Source: RUG11551 sp045586185
GTDB lineage: Bacteria; Planctomycetota; Planctomycetia; Pirellulales; Thermoguttaceae
NCBI GenBank assembly: GCA_045586185.1
Contig: JAZMZV010000015.1
Coordinates: 18,290-82,289 of the forward strand
DNA: 64,000 nucleotides
Reading direction: 5' to 3'
The notes under the pieces were generated by a model that saw only the letters and a program-made list of their open reading frames with translations, did no database searches and was not told the DNA's origin. A program made the position numbers and the translations under genes. Of this stretch, positions 29,174 to 37,868 are shown in pieces (position 1 is the first letter of the stretch; each line of letters begins with the position of its first letter).

Positions 29174-30100
29174 ATGAAAAACGTTACAACTTCGCTGGCG
29201 CTGGTTTTTGCCGCGGTTCTTATTAGCTGGAACGCAACCGCGTCGTTCGCTCAAAAACCAATTGATATCGCTAAACCCGACGACACGTCTGACATGCCTA
29301 AATCATGGGAACTTCCCCCAATTGACGAATCAATCTCTGTTAAACAGTGCATTGCCGGAGCAAAAAAGGGAAAAGCTGACGCTCAAATCGAATTGGCTCT
29401 CCGTTATTTCGATGGCAATGGCGTCAAGCAGGATAGAGAAAAGGCTCTCGATTACGCCTTAAAGAGCGCTATGCAGGGAAATGGAAAAGCTTTGTATTTC
29501 CTCTCTTGTATTGAAGTCAACGTTTTCAAAAGCGAGCTTGGGTATTCCTATGTAAAACTAGCGGCAGAAAAAGGGTACGTTCTGGCGCAATTTCAAATGG
29601 GATCAATCAAATATACTCAGGGCGACTACGCTCAATCGTATCAATGGCATCTCAAAGCGGCCAAACAGGGTTATCTTCAATCCTGTTTTGAATGCGGCGC
29701 TTATTTGCTCACAGGCGACGGTGTAGAACAGAATCTGGAAGAAGCTGTTCGCTGGTATCGCATTGCGGCTGAAGGCGGACACATGCGCGCCCAGTTTGAA
29801 ATGGGAATCTGTTACGCAAATGGTGAGGGCGTTGAACAGAACTACGAAGAGGCGGTCAAATGGCTTACAAAATCAGCTGAAAAGAATCATCCCAGAAGTT
29901 TATACACTTTAGGAGTGTTCTATCTTCAGGGCAAGGGTGTCGCTCAAGATCCTCAAAAAGGGATGAATTACATGATCAGAGCGTCTGTTCATGGTTCCAA
30001 GGAAGCAAGCGAATTTTTGCAACGCATTCAGGAACTAAACGACGAAGAAGACGAAGAAGACGATAGCCCATCTGAACAACCCCAAAAAGCATTTGGATGA
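29174..30100 (+). CDS. secreted Sel1-repeat protein
   Basis: The chosen ATG follows AAGGAG and gives a 308-residue protein with a signal peptide (NVTTSLALVFAAVLISWNATASFA). An in-frame TTG start further upstream would put the promoter and SD inside the gene and is rejected. From about residue 65 it consists of Sel1-like helical repeats of about 36 residues with the pattern A-x-x-x-L-G-x-x-Y/C-x-x-G-x-G-V (for example QIELALRYFDGNGVKQ, QFEMGICYANGEGVEQ, LYTLGVFYLQGKGVAQ). Six or so repeats are present. Such proteins mediate protein-protein contacts. The tail is acidic. Confidence 0.88.
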   Translation: MKNVTTSLALVFAAVLISWNATASFAQKPIDIAKPDDTSDMPKSWELPPIDESISVKQCIAGAKKGKADAQIELALRYFDGNGVKQDREKALDYALKSAMQGNGKALYFLSCIEVNVFKSELGYSYVKLAAEKGYVLAQFQMGSIKYTQGDYAQSYQWHLKAAKQGYLQSCFECGAYLLTGDGVEQNLEEAVRWYRIAAEGGHMRAQFEMGICYANGEGVEQNYEEAVKWLTKSAEKNHPRSLYTLGVFYLQGKGVAQDPQKGMNYMIRASVHGSKEASEFLQRIQELNDEEDEEDDSPSEQPQKAFG

Positions 30101-30133
30101 TTCCAGTTTGACGATTTTAATTTTATACTGCGT

Positions 30134-31591
30134 ATGATTCGCGAATACATGAATAAAGTCCAGCGGTCGGCGCCGCTGGTTCATTGCATTACAAACTACG
30201 TTACGGTCAACGACTGCGCCAATATTCTTTTGGCGTGCGGGGCGTCGCCGATTATGGCGGACGAGCCGGCGGAAGTCGAGGAAATCTCGTCGCTGTGCAG
30301 CGCTCTGCTGATTAATATCGGAACGCTTAACCACCGGACGGTCGAGTCCATGCTTAAGGCTGGGCGGCGCATGAACGAGCTGGGGCGCCCGGTTCTGCTT
30401 GACCCGGTCGGCGTGGGCGCGTCCGCATTGAGAACGGAAACGGCGCTGACGCTCATTTCGGAATTGAAGCTGTCCGCGATTCGAGGCAACGTCTCCGAGA
30501 TTCGCGCTCTGGTTGGACAAACCGGCTCTTCCCGCGGCGTGGACGCCTGCCCTGACGACTTCGTTTCGGAATCGAATCTGGACGACGTCAAGGCGATGGC
30601 GGGGGCGTTAGCGGTAAAGACGTCTGCGATCGTTGCCGTTTCCGGCGCGATTGACGTTGTTTCCGACTGCGTCAATACGTTCGCCATTCGACGCGGCCGC
30701 CCGGAAATGACGCAGTACACCGGCAGCGGCTGTATGCTTTCAGCGCTCACAACGGCGTTTGTTGCCGCGGAAAAGTCCGCTCAGTCCTGCGCGGCAGCGT
30801 TTGCTTTGATGGGCATGGCGGGAGAACGCGCCGTCGATAAAATGAATCAAACCGAGTCCGGAAACGCGTCGCTGGGAAAGTTCATCATCGACGAAATCTA
30901 CAAAGCCCGGCGCGCTGCGGCTGATACGGTTCCCGTTATTACAGACGGCAAGGTGAACCGTCAGCGTCTGCGGGACTCGATGAAACTCTACGCTGTTACG
31001 CCGTGCGGACTAAAAGACTCTTTGACGCCCGCCGTCGAGTCTGCACTAAAAGGCGGCGCGACGTTCGTTCAGCTGCGTGAAAAAGGCTGCGATAAAGACG
31101 CGTTTCTCAAAGAAGCGCTTGAAGTCAAGACGTTGTGCAAGCAGTTCAACGTCCCGTTTGTAATTAACGACAACGTCGAAATCGCCCGGCTTGCAGACGC
31201 GGACGGCGTTCATCTGGGTCAGGACGACATGCCGGTCGAACAGGCGCGTCAGATTCTGGGCGCGAACAAGATTATCGGCGTTTCCGCCCATACGGTTGAA
31301 CAGGCGGTAAAAGCGCAGCGCGGCGGCGCGGACTATCTGGGCGTTGGATCCGTTTTCCCCACGTCAACCAAGCTCGACGCGGAACCGATGTCGAAAGAGA
31401 CGGTCAAAGCGATATGCTCTGCCGTCTCCATTCCCGTTATCGCCATCGGCGGGATTACCCGGGACAATCTGTTACAGCTTTCCGGCTGCGGACTGTCCGG
31501 CGCCGCCGTCGTCTCCGCTCTGTTCTCTCAACCTGATATAGAACAGGCGGCAAAAGAGCTGCTGGGGCGTATCGAAATGAGTATTGCTTGA
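30134..31591 (+). CDS. thiME: ThiM-ThiE fusion: hydroxyethylthiazole kinase / thiamine-phosphate synthase
   Basis: The 485-residue protein joins two thiamin enzymes. Residues 1 to about 265 are ThiM, which phosphorylates hydroxyethylthiazole: APLVHCITNYVTVNDCANILLA, LLDPVGVGAS, and the C-terminal TQYTGSGCMLSAL active-site Cys segment. Residues about 283-485 are ThiE, which couples the thiazole phosphate with HMP pyrophosphate: KLYAVTP, GGATFVQLREKG, DADGVHLGQDDMP, YLGVGSVFPTSTK, AIGGITRDN. A TATACT lies four bases before the ATG and there is no SD, so initiation may be leaderless or at Met-6. No TPP riboswitch is seen, because only 33 bases separate it from the previous gene. Confidence 0.93.
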   Translation: MIREYMNKVQRSAPLVHCITNYVTVNDCANILLACGASPIMADEPAEVEEISSLCSALLINIGTLNHRTVESMLKAGRRMNELGRPVLLDPVGVGASALRTETALTLISELKLSAIRGNVSEIRALVGQTGSSRGVDACPDDFVSESNLDDVKAMAGALAVKTSAIVAVSGAIDVVSDCVNTFAIRRGRPEMTQYTGSGCMLSALTTAFVAAEKSAQSCAAAFALMGMAGERAVDKMNQTESGNASLGKFIIDEIYKARRAAADTVPVITDGKVNRQRLRDSMKLYAVTPCGLKDSLTPAVESALKGGATFVQLREKGCDKDAFLKEALEVKTLCKQFNVPFVINDNVEIARLADADGVHLGQDDMPVEQARQILGANKIIGVSAHTVEQAVKAQRGGADYLGVGSVFPTSTKLDAEPMSKETVKAICSAVSIPVIAIGGITRDNLLQLSGCGLSGAAVVSALFSQPDIEQAAKELLGRIEMSIA

Positions 31592-31613
31592 GAGAAGCGC
31601 CCCTGTTGTTTTC

Positions 31614-31666
31614 TGCAGGTCAGTCCGTTCACGGATTTGACGGATTAAACGGATTTTCACCGATTG
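31614..31666 (+). repeat. ACGGATT nonamer element
   Basis: GCAGGTCAGTCCG followed by CACGGATTT, GACGGATTA, AACGGATTT and CACCGATTG. It is adjacent to the ACACGAAA hairpin at 31695, the same neighbour arrangement as at 5440-5633. Confidence 0.8.
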
Positions 31667-31694
31667 TTTTTTGGAAAAATAAGTTTGATTTATT

Positions 31695-31784
31695 TTAAAC
31701 ACGAAAAACACGAAATAAGCGAAAAGTAGGAAAATTTTTAAGAGTTAAAATCTTTCGTCCCTTTTCGTGTATTTCGTGTTAAAA
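31695..31784. repeat. ACACGAAA inverted nonamer repeat
   Basis: Left arm ACACGAAAA-ACACGAAAT-AAGCGAAAAG and right arm CTTTTCGTGTATTTCGTGTT could pair over about 25 bases with mismatches. It lies between thiME and the converging phosphodiesterase gene. Confidence 0.75.
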
Positions 31785-31838
31785 AATTTTTTGAGCTGGT
31801 AAAACGCCTGTCTTATCATTCACAGGGGCGAATCGAAA

Positions 31839-32780
31839 TTACTCTTTGAATTCAAATGCAGACTTAATCGGCTTGCCGCGCCAGCAGTCGGGAGCGGTAA
31901 GCTGCAGAATCCAGGCGGCGGTCGCGGCGATGTCGTAGTTGACGACGACGTTTTGAATCTCGCCCTTCTTTACGCCGGCGCCGTAGATAAGAAGCGGCGT
32001 TTCCATGTCCTGCAGTGTTTCGTGACCGTGTCCTTTGCCGGTTCCGCCATGGTCGGAAACCAAAAAGACGACGGTGTCCTTCAAGCGGTTGTTGTCCTGA
32101 AGGTACTTGAGAATCTGTCCGACGTAGCCGTCCAGTTCCTGAACCTTTTTATGGTATTGTTCCGAACCCCAGCCGTATTTGTGCCCCTCAGCGTCCGGGT
32201 CGGTAAAGTAGACGAACGTCAAGACGGACTTCTCTTTCATGTACCCGATCGTCGTGTCGACCAACTGCTGATATTCTTCCGGCGACGGCGAGGTCTGCTT
32301 CTTTTGAATGAACTTTGTATGCGCTTCGTCCGGGAGTTCGTGAAGGTTCTTGATGTTCTCCCACGTATACGCAGACGCGGTCAGGGCGCCGGGACGCTGC
32401 TGATGTACGACGCTGAAAATGTCCGGGAACTTGCCTTTGTCGGTCAAAACGCGTGACGGCAAATCCGGTTTGTCAGACCCCCAGGTTCGATATCCGTGGA
32501 GTTCAGAACCCGCGCCCATGAGAATCGTCGCCCAGTTGATAGCGGAAACCGACGGGAGAACGCAGCGCGTCTTGAGCGTCCAGGCGCCGTTGTCTCTCAT
32601 CATTTTCAGATTCGGGATTTCATCCCAATTGACAAACGCGGAACCGTAGCCGTCCCAGCCCAAAATCAAAACGTGCTTCACCGGATTCGGCGCGGCTGCG
32701 TCCGCGTCCTGAGCAAACGCCTGTCCGACAGCTGTAAGTGTGACACAGCAAAACAGCGCAATCGCGATCAATCGTTTCAT
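31839..32780 (-). CDS. secreted alkaline-phosphatase-superfamily phosphodiesterase
   Basis: The 313-residue protein has a signal peptide (MKRLIAIALFCCVTLTAVGQAFA). The ATG at 32780 follows AAAGG and is preferred over a TTG three codons upstream. Motifs fit the type I phosphodiesterase/nucleotide pyrophosphatase group: LILGWDGYGS near the start with the metal Asp, SVSAINWATILMG with the nucleophile region, TFVYFTDPDAEGHKYG, and VVFLVSDHGGTGKGHGH. Substrate is unknown; phosphodiesters or sulfated or phosphorylated glycans are possible. Monocistronic. Confidence 0.85.
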   Translation of the reverse strand: MKRLIAIALFCCVTLTAVGQAFAQDADAAAPNPVKHVLILGWDGYGSAFVNWDEIPNLKMMRDNGAWTLKTRCVLPSVSAINWATILMGAGSELHGYRTWGSDKPDLPSRVLTDKGKFPDIFSVVHQQRPGALTASAYTWENIKNLHELPDEAHTKFIQKKQTSPSPEEYQQLVDTTIGYMKEKSVLTFVYFTDPDAEGHKYGWGSEQYHKKVQELDGYVGQILKYLQDNNRLKDTVVFLVSDHGGTGKGHGHETLQDMETPLLIYGAGVKKGEIQNVVVNYDIAATAAWILQLTAPDCWRGKPIKSAFEFKE

Positions 32781-32819
32781 GACTTGCAAACCTTTCCTTT
32801 CTTAATAAATCAATATTGA

Positions 32820-33278
32820 TACAATCTTAAATTACAAACGCCGCAGAACGAGCGATTCTCCGTACGCTTAAAGTTTCTGAGAACGCCTGAATTACGTCCT
32901 GTTGACATTTTTTCATTATAGCACAAATAGAATTCGAGTGTACAGCGTCCCGCGATTTTTCGACGAGGAATTAAATTTTGAATTCGAAAATACGGGGTTA
33001 TTTTGGCTCATGCGCTCAAATAGCCCTTAAAATAGGGACTTTTTTAAACTTTTTTTCGAAAAATTTGTATTTTTCGCGTTTTTTTTCGAAAAACAGGCGT
33101 ATACCGTATTGCAAAAAAGGCAAAATACGCTTTTAATAACATTATTCAGAATTTGCATTCGAGTGAATGCAGGGTTGATGAATCGAGAATTCAGGCGTTA
33201 AACAGACGTTTCCGCCTTTTTCAACCCAAAACACATTTTTATAGTTCTCTCGACAAGGATTGTTCAGGAGGAGTAATT
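32820..33278. other. AT-rich upstream region of the HU gene
   Basis: About 460 bases without a gene. Two TTTTTCGAAAAA-like palindromes lie near 33053 and 33080. A GCGTAT...ATACGC inverted repeat spans about 33098-33131, and a perfect TGCATTC-GAGT-GAATGCA hairpin is at 33154-33171. The density of A/T tracts and symmetric sites suggests a regulatory leader, perhaps bound by HU itself (inference). Confidence 0.4.
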
Positions 33279-33620
33279 ATGGCTAAAGAAGCCGCTGCCA
33301 AACCCGCAGCCAAACCGTTGTCCAAAACCCAGTTGATCGCGGCTATTGCCGAATCCACCAAGTTGTCCAAGAAAGACGTCGCTGCTGTTATCGACGCTCT
33401 TGGCGATCAGATCAAAGGCGCTTTCACGAAAAAGGGCGCTGGCGTCTTCATGTTCCCGGGTCTGTTCAAGATTTCCAAGAAAGAAGTCAAGAAACGCCCC
33501 GCTCAGAAAGGCGTTATGGTTCTTGGAAAACCGCGTGACATCCCCGCTCGCCCGGCTTACAGCAAACCGCGTCTGACCGCCCTCAAGGCCCTCAAAGACA
33601 TTGTTAAGAACGGAAAATAA
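33279..33620 (+). CDS. HU-family DNA-binding protein with Ala/Lys tail
   Basis: This 113-residue HU-like histone starts after a strong AGGAGGAG SD; the frame continues upstream but that start lacks an SD. Residues 2-14 are an Ala/Lys/Pro extension (AKEAAAKPAAKPL), then the HU fold begins at LSKTQLIAAIAESTKLSKKDVAAVIDAL. The arm region (KKRPAQKGVMVLGKPRDIPARP) lacks the usual GRNPxTG motif, as in several planctomycete HU proteins. It should compact or bend DNA. A good terminator follows the gene. Confidence 0.92.
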   Translation: MAKEAAAKPAAKPLSKTQLIAAIAESTKLSKKDVAAVIDALGDQIKGAFTKKGAGVFMFPGLFKISKKEVKKRPAQKGVMVLGKPRDIPARPAYSKPRLTALKALKDIVKNGK

Positions 33621-33654
33621 GTTGGACAACCCTGTCGGGTTAGCTCAATAAAAT

Positions 33655-33706
33655 AACGCTCGATATTTACTGCCAATGATTCGGCAAAAGTATCGAGCGT
33701 TTTTTA
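33655..33706 (+). terminator. rho-independent terminator after HU gene
   Basis: An 11-bp perfect outer stem AACGCTCGATA (33655-33665) / TATCGAGCGTT (33691-33701) contains an inner TGCC/GGCA stem and is followed by TTTT. Confidence 0.88.
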
Positions 33707-33712
33707 TTAATG

Positions 33713-33813
33713 TAGCTCCTAGCTATTAGCTTCTAGTTGTTAGCTTGACGGTTCGTAATTCTTAGAATTAGATTTTAAAGCTAAAAGCCAGAGGCTATGA
33801 GCTAGAAGCTAAA
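33713..33813. repeat. inverted pair of TAGCTTC heptamer repeats
   Basis: Five TAGCTCC-type units (33713-33747) face five AGCTAAA-type units (33779-33813), all of 7 bases, separated by 31 bases. It lies between the HU terminator and the end of the ThuA gene. Confidence 0.88.
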
Positions 33814-33826
33814 ACCAATTCTCTCA

Positions 33827-34726
33827 TTACGGGAGTCTCATAACGGGCGCGTCTTCACCGGGCATGTCTTCCGGAACGGGAATGGTAACTTCGCCGGTTG
33901 CCGCCCATTCAGTTCCACGAACAAACGGGACGATGAACGCAACGCTCTTGCACTGGATGCCGGCGTGTCCCATGGTAATATGGAATACGCGTCCTTTGCC
34001 GTAGGAAATAACCATCAGCTGCGGTTCGTCACGGCCGTCGCCCCACTGTTTTGGGTCAGCCCAGGCTGTCGCCAGAATTTTAACGTTTTCCGCCGGACCG
34101 CGAAGCTGTTCGTAAAGCTCGTCTCTGCAATGACGGAACTTGAGCGGCAAGCCTTTGGTAATCGGGTGATCTGGATCGCGGACTTCAACGAGGAATTCGT
34201 GCTGAGCGCCGTGATTTCCGCCGGTTCCGTTGGTTTCGTGGTCGACAACCTGCTTGCCGTCTTTCCAGTACAGATACGGACCGAAGGCTTTATTGCGTCC
34301 GCCCCAGCCGCCGACGGCAATCATCTTGTTGTACTCCGCCCAGTTGGTAAACGAGTTGTCCGCCGCGTGGAAGGAAACCATTCCGCCGCCGTTTTTCATG
34401 TATTCTTCAAACGCCTTTTTGGTTTCTTCGGACCAGTCGTCTCCGTTGTAGTTCATAACGATAACGTCGTAGGCGGCAAAGTCCGGCTTGAACTGAGACA
34501 TGTCTTGACCGTGTTCCGGAGACGTCGCAACGTCAACCGTAAACCGACCGGTGTCTTCCAGATCCTTTTTGAGAACCGGCGTCGTTTCGCGCCAGTTGTG
34601 GTTGTTCTGACCGTCAACAATTAAAGCCTTGAGCTTAGCGGCTTCTTCGGCGAAAGCCGTTGAAAAAATCAGCGCTGTCGCGACGGCGGCAAATACGCTC
34701 ATCAATAATGCTTGACGAATTTTCAT
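33827..34726 (-). CDS. secreted ThuA-domain protein
   Basis: The 299-residue protein has a signal peptide (MKIRQALLMSVFAAVATALIFSTAFA). A GAGGT SD supports the ATG at 34726 rather than one five codons earlier. The ThuA fold is a class I glutamine-amidotransferase-like domain; visible family segments are KALIVDGQNNHNW, DVIVMNYNGDDW, YMKNGGGMVSFHAADNSF and HPITKGLP. The function of ThuA proteins is uncertain; they are linked to sugar (trehalose-related) metabolism and are abundant as secreted proteins in planctomycetes. Confidence 0.88.
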   Translation of the reverse strand: MKIRQALLMSVFAAVATALIFSTAFAEEAAKLKALIVDGQNNHNWRETTPVLKKDLEDTGRFTVDVATSPEHGQDMSQFKPDFAAYDVIVMNYNGDDWSEETKKAFEEYMKNGGGMVSFHAADNSFTNWAEYNKMIAVGGWGGRNKAFGPYLYWKDGKQVVDHETNGTGGNHGAQHEFLVEVRDPDHPITKGLPLKFRHCRDELYEQLRGPAENVKILATAWADPKQWGDGRDEPQLMVISYGKGRVFHITMGHAGIQCKSVAFIVPFVRGTEWAATGEVTIPVPEDMPGEDAPVMRLP

Positions 34727-34885
34727 TTCAATACCTCGCATGTAAAAAAGGACTATAGGGGGAATTATCGAAACGGATTAACGCGACCGATTCAATATTA
34801 TATTGTATTTTACTAAACTACTCTGTCAAATGCAAGCCCCGGGGCGGTAAAAAATTTCTTTTTCGATTATTTTCTCAATAACCCC

Positions 34886-34914
34886 TTCCACGGCGTTTGG
34901 GATTCTGCTATAAT
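34886..34914 (+). promoter_or_regulatory. promoter of the CE15-like esterase gene
   Basis: TTCCAC (34886-34891), a 17-base spacer and a perfect TATAAT (34909-34914), 66 bases before the ATG. Confidence 0.55.
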
Positions 34915-34980
34915 GCAATCAATAAGACGTTTAACGTCATTGATTGTATTATTATCAACCTTATTTTTAAGGAGCGCTTC

Positions 34981-36285
34981 ATGTCAATTTTGAACAAAAC
35001 ATTTGCATTGATTGCAGCCGTTATTATTTGCTCAGTAGCCTACGCTCAGGGCGAACGCGACCCGCACTTTGACCCGGTTCCGATTCCGGATTACACGCTG
35101 CCAGACCCGTTGACGGCAAACGACGGTACGAAAATCACGACCGCCGAGCAGTGGAAAACCATCCGCCGCCCGGAGGTCTACAAGATGTTTGCCGAGGGCG
35201 TTTACGGCGTTCTTCCGCCCAAGTTTGAAACCATGACCTTTACCGTCGAGAACGTGAAGAAAGACGCCCGCGACGGCAAAGCGACCAGAAAGGAAGTCGT
35301 CATTAACTTCAACGGTCAGCCCGACGGCGTCAAAGCGCGAATTCTGATTTACGTTCCCAACGATCGTCCGGAAGGAAAGAAAGTTCCTGCATTCCTCGGA
35401 CTGAATTTCCGCGGGAATCATACCATCACGAACGAACCGGACGTTACAATTACCGAAGCGTGGGTTCCCAACGACCCGGCTAACGGCCGCGTCAATAACA
35501 GATCGACGGAAGCCAGCCGCGGCAAAGGCATCGCGCCAACCCGCTGGCCGATTGACGATATTATCGCTCGCGGCTACGCCCTTTGCACGATCTACATGGG
35601 CGAACTCGCGCCGGACTCCAACGCCGAGTATACGAAAAGCGGCGTCGCGACCCTGTTCCCGCAGAAAGAACTCAAAGACGGCACGGAATGGAAGGCGATT
35701 TCCATGTGGGCGTGGGGCTTGTCCTGCGCTTTGGACTACCTCCAGACAGACCCGGACATCGACGGAACGAAGGTTGCTGTTATCGGTCATTCCCGACTGG
35801 GCAAAACCGCTCTGTGGGCAGGAGCGTGCGACGAACGCTTCGCTCTGGTTATTTCCAACAACTCCGGCTGCGGCGGCGCGGCTTTGTATCGACGCCCGGT
35901 CGGCGAACGCATGAAGATCATGCAAAAGAATTTCCCGTACTGGTTCTGTGACAACCTGTTCAAGTACGTTGACAAAGAAAACGATCTCCCGTTTGACATG
36001 CACGAGTTAATCGCCCTCCAGGCGCCTCGCCCGGTTTACGTGGCGTCGTCTGAAAAAGACATTTGGGCGGACCCGAAAGGCGAGTTCCTGTCTGCCTGCA
36101 ACGCCGAGTCCGTTTACAAGCTGTTCTGCGAGAATCCGATCGGCGACGCCAACCCTCCGAAGATGCCGCCTCTGGACACGCCCGTCGGTGGAATCATTCA
36201 TTACCACGTTCGCAACGGCGGACACAACATCACGCCCTGGGACTGGGAACAGTACATGAACTTTGCGGACAAGTATCTTAAGTAG
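34981..36285 (+). CDS. secreted CE15-like glucuronoyl esterase
   Basis: The ATG at 34981 follows AAGGAG and starts a signal peptide (MSILNKTFALIAAVIICSVAYA), giving 434 residues. The alpha/beta hydrolase core has the nucleophile elbow GHSRLGKTALW with S271 and the catalytic His in RNGGHNITPWDWE (H415). This matches the bacterial form of the CE15 glucuronoyl methylesterase family. These enzymes cut ester links between glucuronoxylan and lignin alcohols, which fits plant-fibre degradation. A general acetyl-esterase role is the alternative. Confidence 0.85.
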   Translation: MSILNKTFALIAAVIICSVAYAQGERDPHFDPVPIPDYTLPDPLTANDGTKITTAEQWKTIRRPEVYKMFAEGVYGVLPPKFETMTFTVENVKKDARDGKATRKEVVINFNGQPDGVKARILIYVPNDRPEGKKVPAFLGLNFRGNHTITNEPDVTITEAWVPNDPANGRVNNRSTEASRGKGIAPTRWPIDDIIARGYALCTIYMGELAPDSNAEYTKSGVATLFPQKELKDGTEWKAISMWAWGLSCALDYLQTDPDIDGTKVAVIGHSRLGKTALWAGACDERFALVISNNSGCGGAALYRRPVGERMKIMQKNFPYWFCDNLFKYVDKENDLPFDMHELIALQAPRPVYVASSEKDIWADPKGEFLSACNAESVYKLFCENPIGDANPPKMPPLDTPVGGIIHYHVRNGGHNITPWDWEQYMNFADKYLK

Positions 36286-36301
36286 TTAGGAATGAGGAAA
36301 A

Positions 36302-36337
36302 GCGCAAGCTAGACAAATCGTTATCCGCTTGCGCCCT
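36302..36337 (+). terminator. possible hairpin terminator after the esterase
   Basis: A perfect 8-bp stem GCGCAAGC/GCTTGCGC with a 17-base loop is followed by CCTTTA. The loop is long and the T run short, so it is a weak candidate; GCTTGCG is also a motif of the local repeat families. Confidence 0.4.
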
Positions 36338-36360
36338 TTACATAAAAATCAAATATTATA

Positions 36361-36927
36361 ATGACAATCGAGCTGGAACTCCTTACCGACGAACGTATGC
36401 CGGATTTCAAAAAAGAAATGCAGCGAGCGTTTCAGCTGGGCGCGGAGGCGGAATTAGGCAGCGACTACATGGAAGTATTGCCGGAAGCCGATATTGACCG
36501 TTCTCTCAATTCCGCTGGCGCGATTGCGTACGCCGCGGTCGAGAACGGCGAAATGGTCGGCGGCGCGATTGTCGTTATCAACGCCCAAACTCAGCACAAC
36601 CATCTGGATTTTCTCTTTGTCAAAGTCGGACGGCAGAGCAAGGGCGTCGGCAAGTCAATTTGGGCGGAAATAGAACGGCGACATCCTGCGACAAAAGTCT
36701 GGGAAACCTGCACGCCGTATTTCGAAAAGAGAAACATTCATTTTTATATCAACCGCTGCGGATTCCACGCCGTTGAACTAATGATCGAAAAACACCCGGA
36801 AGAGCATAGCGCCGACGGCAAAGCTCATCCGGAACGCGGCGACGACCTGATGTTTCGCTTTGAAAAGCAAATGTCCCCGCCCGTCAATTGCTGCTATTGC
36901 GAATTAAAACCGCCTGGAGATGTGTGA
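36361..36927 (+). CDS. GNAT-family N-acetyltransferase
   Basis: The 188-residue cytoplasmic protein has the acetyl-CoA binding segment LDFLFVKVGRQSKGVGKSIW (R-x-x-K-G-V-G-K pattern) after the beta-4 strand and a C-terminal FYINRCGFHAVE strand typical of GNAT folds. Substrate unknown. A TATAAT overlaps the ATG and there is no SD, so the real start could be slightly downstream (Met-13). Confidence 0.8.
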   Translation: MTIELELLTDERMPDFKKEMQRAFQLGAEAELGSDYMEVLPEADIDRSLNSAGAIAYAAVENGEMVGGAIVVINAQTQHNHLDFLFVKVGRQSKGVGKSIWAEIERRHPATKVWETCTPYFEKRNIHFYINRCGFHAVELMIEKHPEEHSADGKAHPERGDDLMFRFEKQMSPPVNCCYCELKPPGDV

Positions 36928-36943
36928 CAATAACTCTTTCGTT

Positions 36944-37850
36944 GATCGCTTGCGGCGGAAGCCTCCAAACACCTCATTCGCAGCGAGCAACCTAAGTCCC
37001 ACTGGTTCGCGGGCGTCTTCGCCCGCTACAGGAAAAATAAAACTTCTTCTACCTGCCTTTATAAAAACTACTCCAACGATAATCTTCCGGTTTCTCGGCC
37101 AATCCCGCCTTTACTGGATTATTTGCAATGTAGTTTGATTCCATACGGAAATGTCGGCTGCTTCGAATTAGTACATCCCAGTAGTCTATGATCCAGTAAT
37201 GTCCCTGAAATGTATTGATTATATTCTCAATATATCCATTGGGATAACGATTGGACGTTTTCAGATCGTTCAGTATGACGTCAAAGCGTCTGCTGGTATA
37301 ATGCTTCCATGAATTGACGATGTCGCATAAGGGATTTTGAGGAAACTCTTTGATTAAAACGTGTACATGGTTTGGCATTATTACCCACTCATATAAATGA
37401 TACCGTTCCTCATTGAGTGAATTGAAAGCCTCTATTACACACTGAGCAAGTTCTGGAATCTTCAAAATACAGGAACCAACTCCGCGATTGATCCATTCTT
37501 CAATTTCTCGATGTAGATAATAGTTTTGTTTTAATGGAGGATACTCTTCAACTTGTTTTTTGAGAGTCTCTAACTGTTTTTGAGGTAAGGAATCCGAGAG
37601 CCGGAATGAAATATGTTGTCTGGCGCCTTGAATATCCCAATGGGGAATATCTCGACGTTTGTATTTGCCTTTGTTTTCACGAGGAAATGACATAATAAAC
37701 TTATAATGAAATAATAAAAATGGATTTTCAAACTTAAGTTGATGTGCAGGACAATTCGACTTAGGCGGGCGAATACGCCCGCGAACCAGTTGCGCAAGCG
37801 GGCTTTCCACGTTCTGAAACTTTTGGTAGCTTCCGCCGCAAGCGTTCATC
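36944..37850 (-). mobile_element. RAYT-containing element bounded by inverted hairpin repeats
   Basis: Left end: CGCTTGCGGCGGAAGC, then ACTGGTTC, then a perfect hairpin GCGGGCG-TCTT-CGCCCGC at 37009-37026. Right end, inverted: hairpin GCGGGCG-AATA-CGCCCGC at 37765-37782, then GAACCAGTTG, then TTCCGCCGCAAGCG to 37846. The two ends are therefore inverted copies of one about 85-base unit around the transposase gene, the classical arrangement of a REP-associated tyrosine transposase. Confidence 0.8.
37049..37693 (-). CDS. REP-associated tyrosine transposase (RAYT, Y1/HUH family)
   Basis: The 214-residue protein starts at the ATG 37693; the upstream extension is read through the repeat and is rejected. 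The HUH metal site is H109-x-H111 in MPNHVHVLI. The C-terminal signature NYIANNPVKAGL...EDYRWSSF is typical of RAYT proteins and contains the candidate Tyr. RAYTs are single-copy domesticated relatives of IS200 transposases that nick and join REP hairpins as single-stranded DNA. The gene is more AT-rich than its neighbours. It appears intact. Confidence 0.92.
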   Translation of the reverse strand: MSFPRENKGKYKRRDIPHWDIQGARQHISFRLSDSLPQKQLETLKKQVEEYPPLKQNYYLHREIEEWINRGVGSCILKIPELAQCVIEAFNSLNEERYHLYEWVIMPNHVHVLIKEFPQNPLCDIVNSWKHYTSRRFDVILNDLKTSNRYPNGYIENIINTFQGHYWIIDYWDVLIRSSRHFRMESNYIANNPVKAGLAEKPEDYRWSSFYKGR

Positions 37851-37868
37851 GTTGCGTACCAAAACGCA

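Noticed and set aside
30101..30133. TPP riboswitch before the thiamin gene
   Set aside because: The gap is only 33 bases and no CTGAGA or ACC-TGA signature occurs upstream.
32902..32925. TTGACA upstream of the HU gene as a promoter
   Set aside because: TATAGC is only 9 bases away and no good -10 lies at 16-18 bases.
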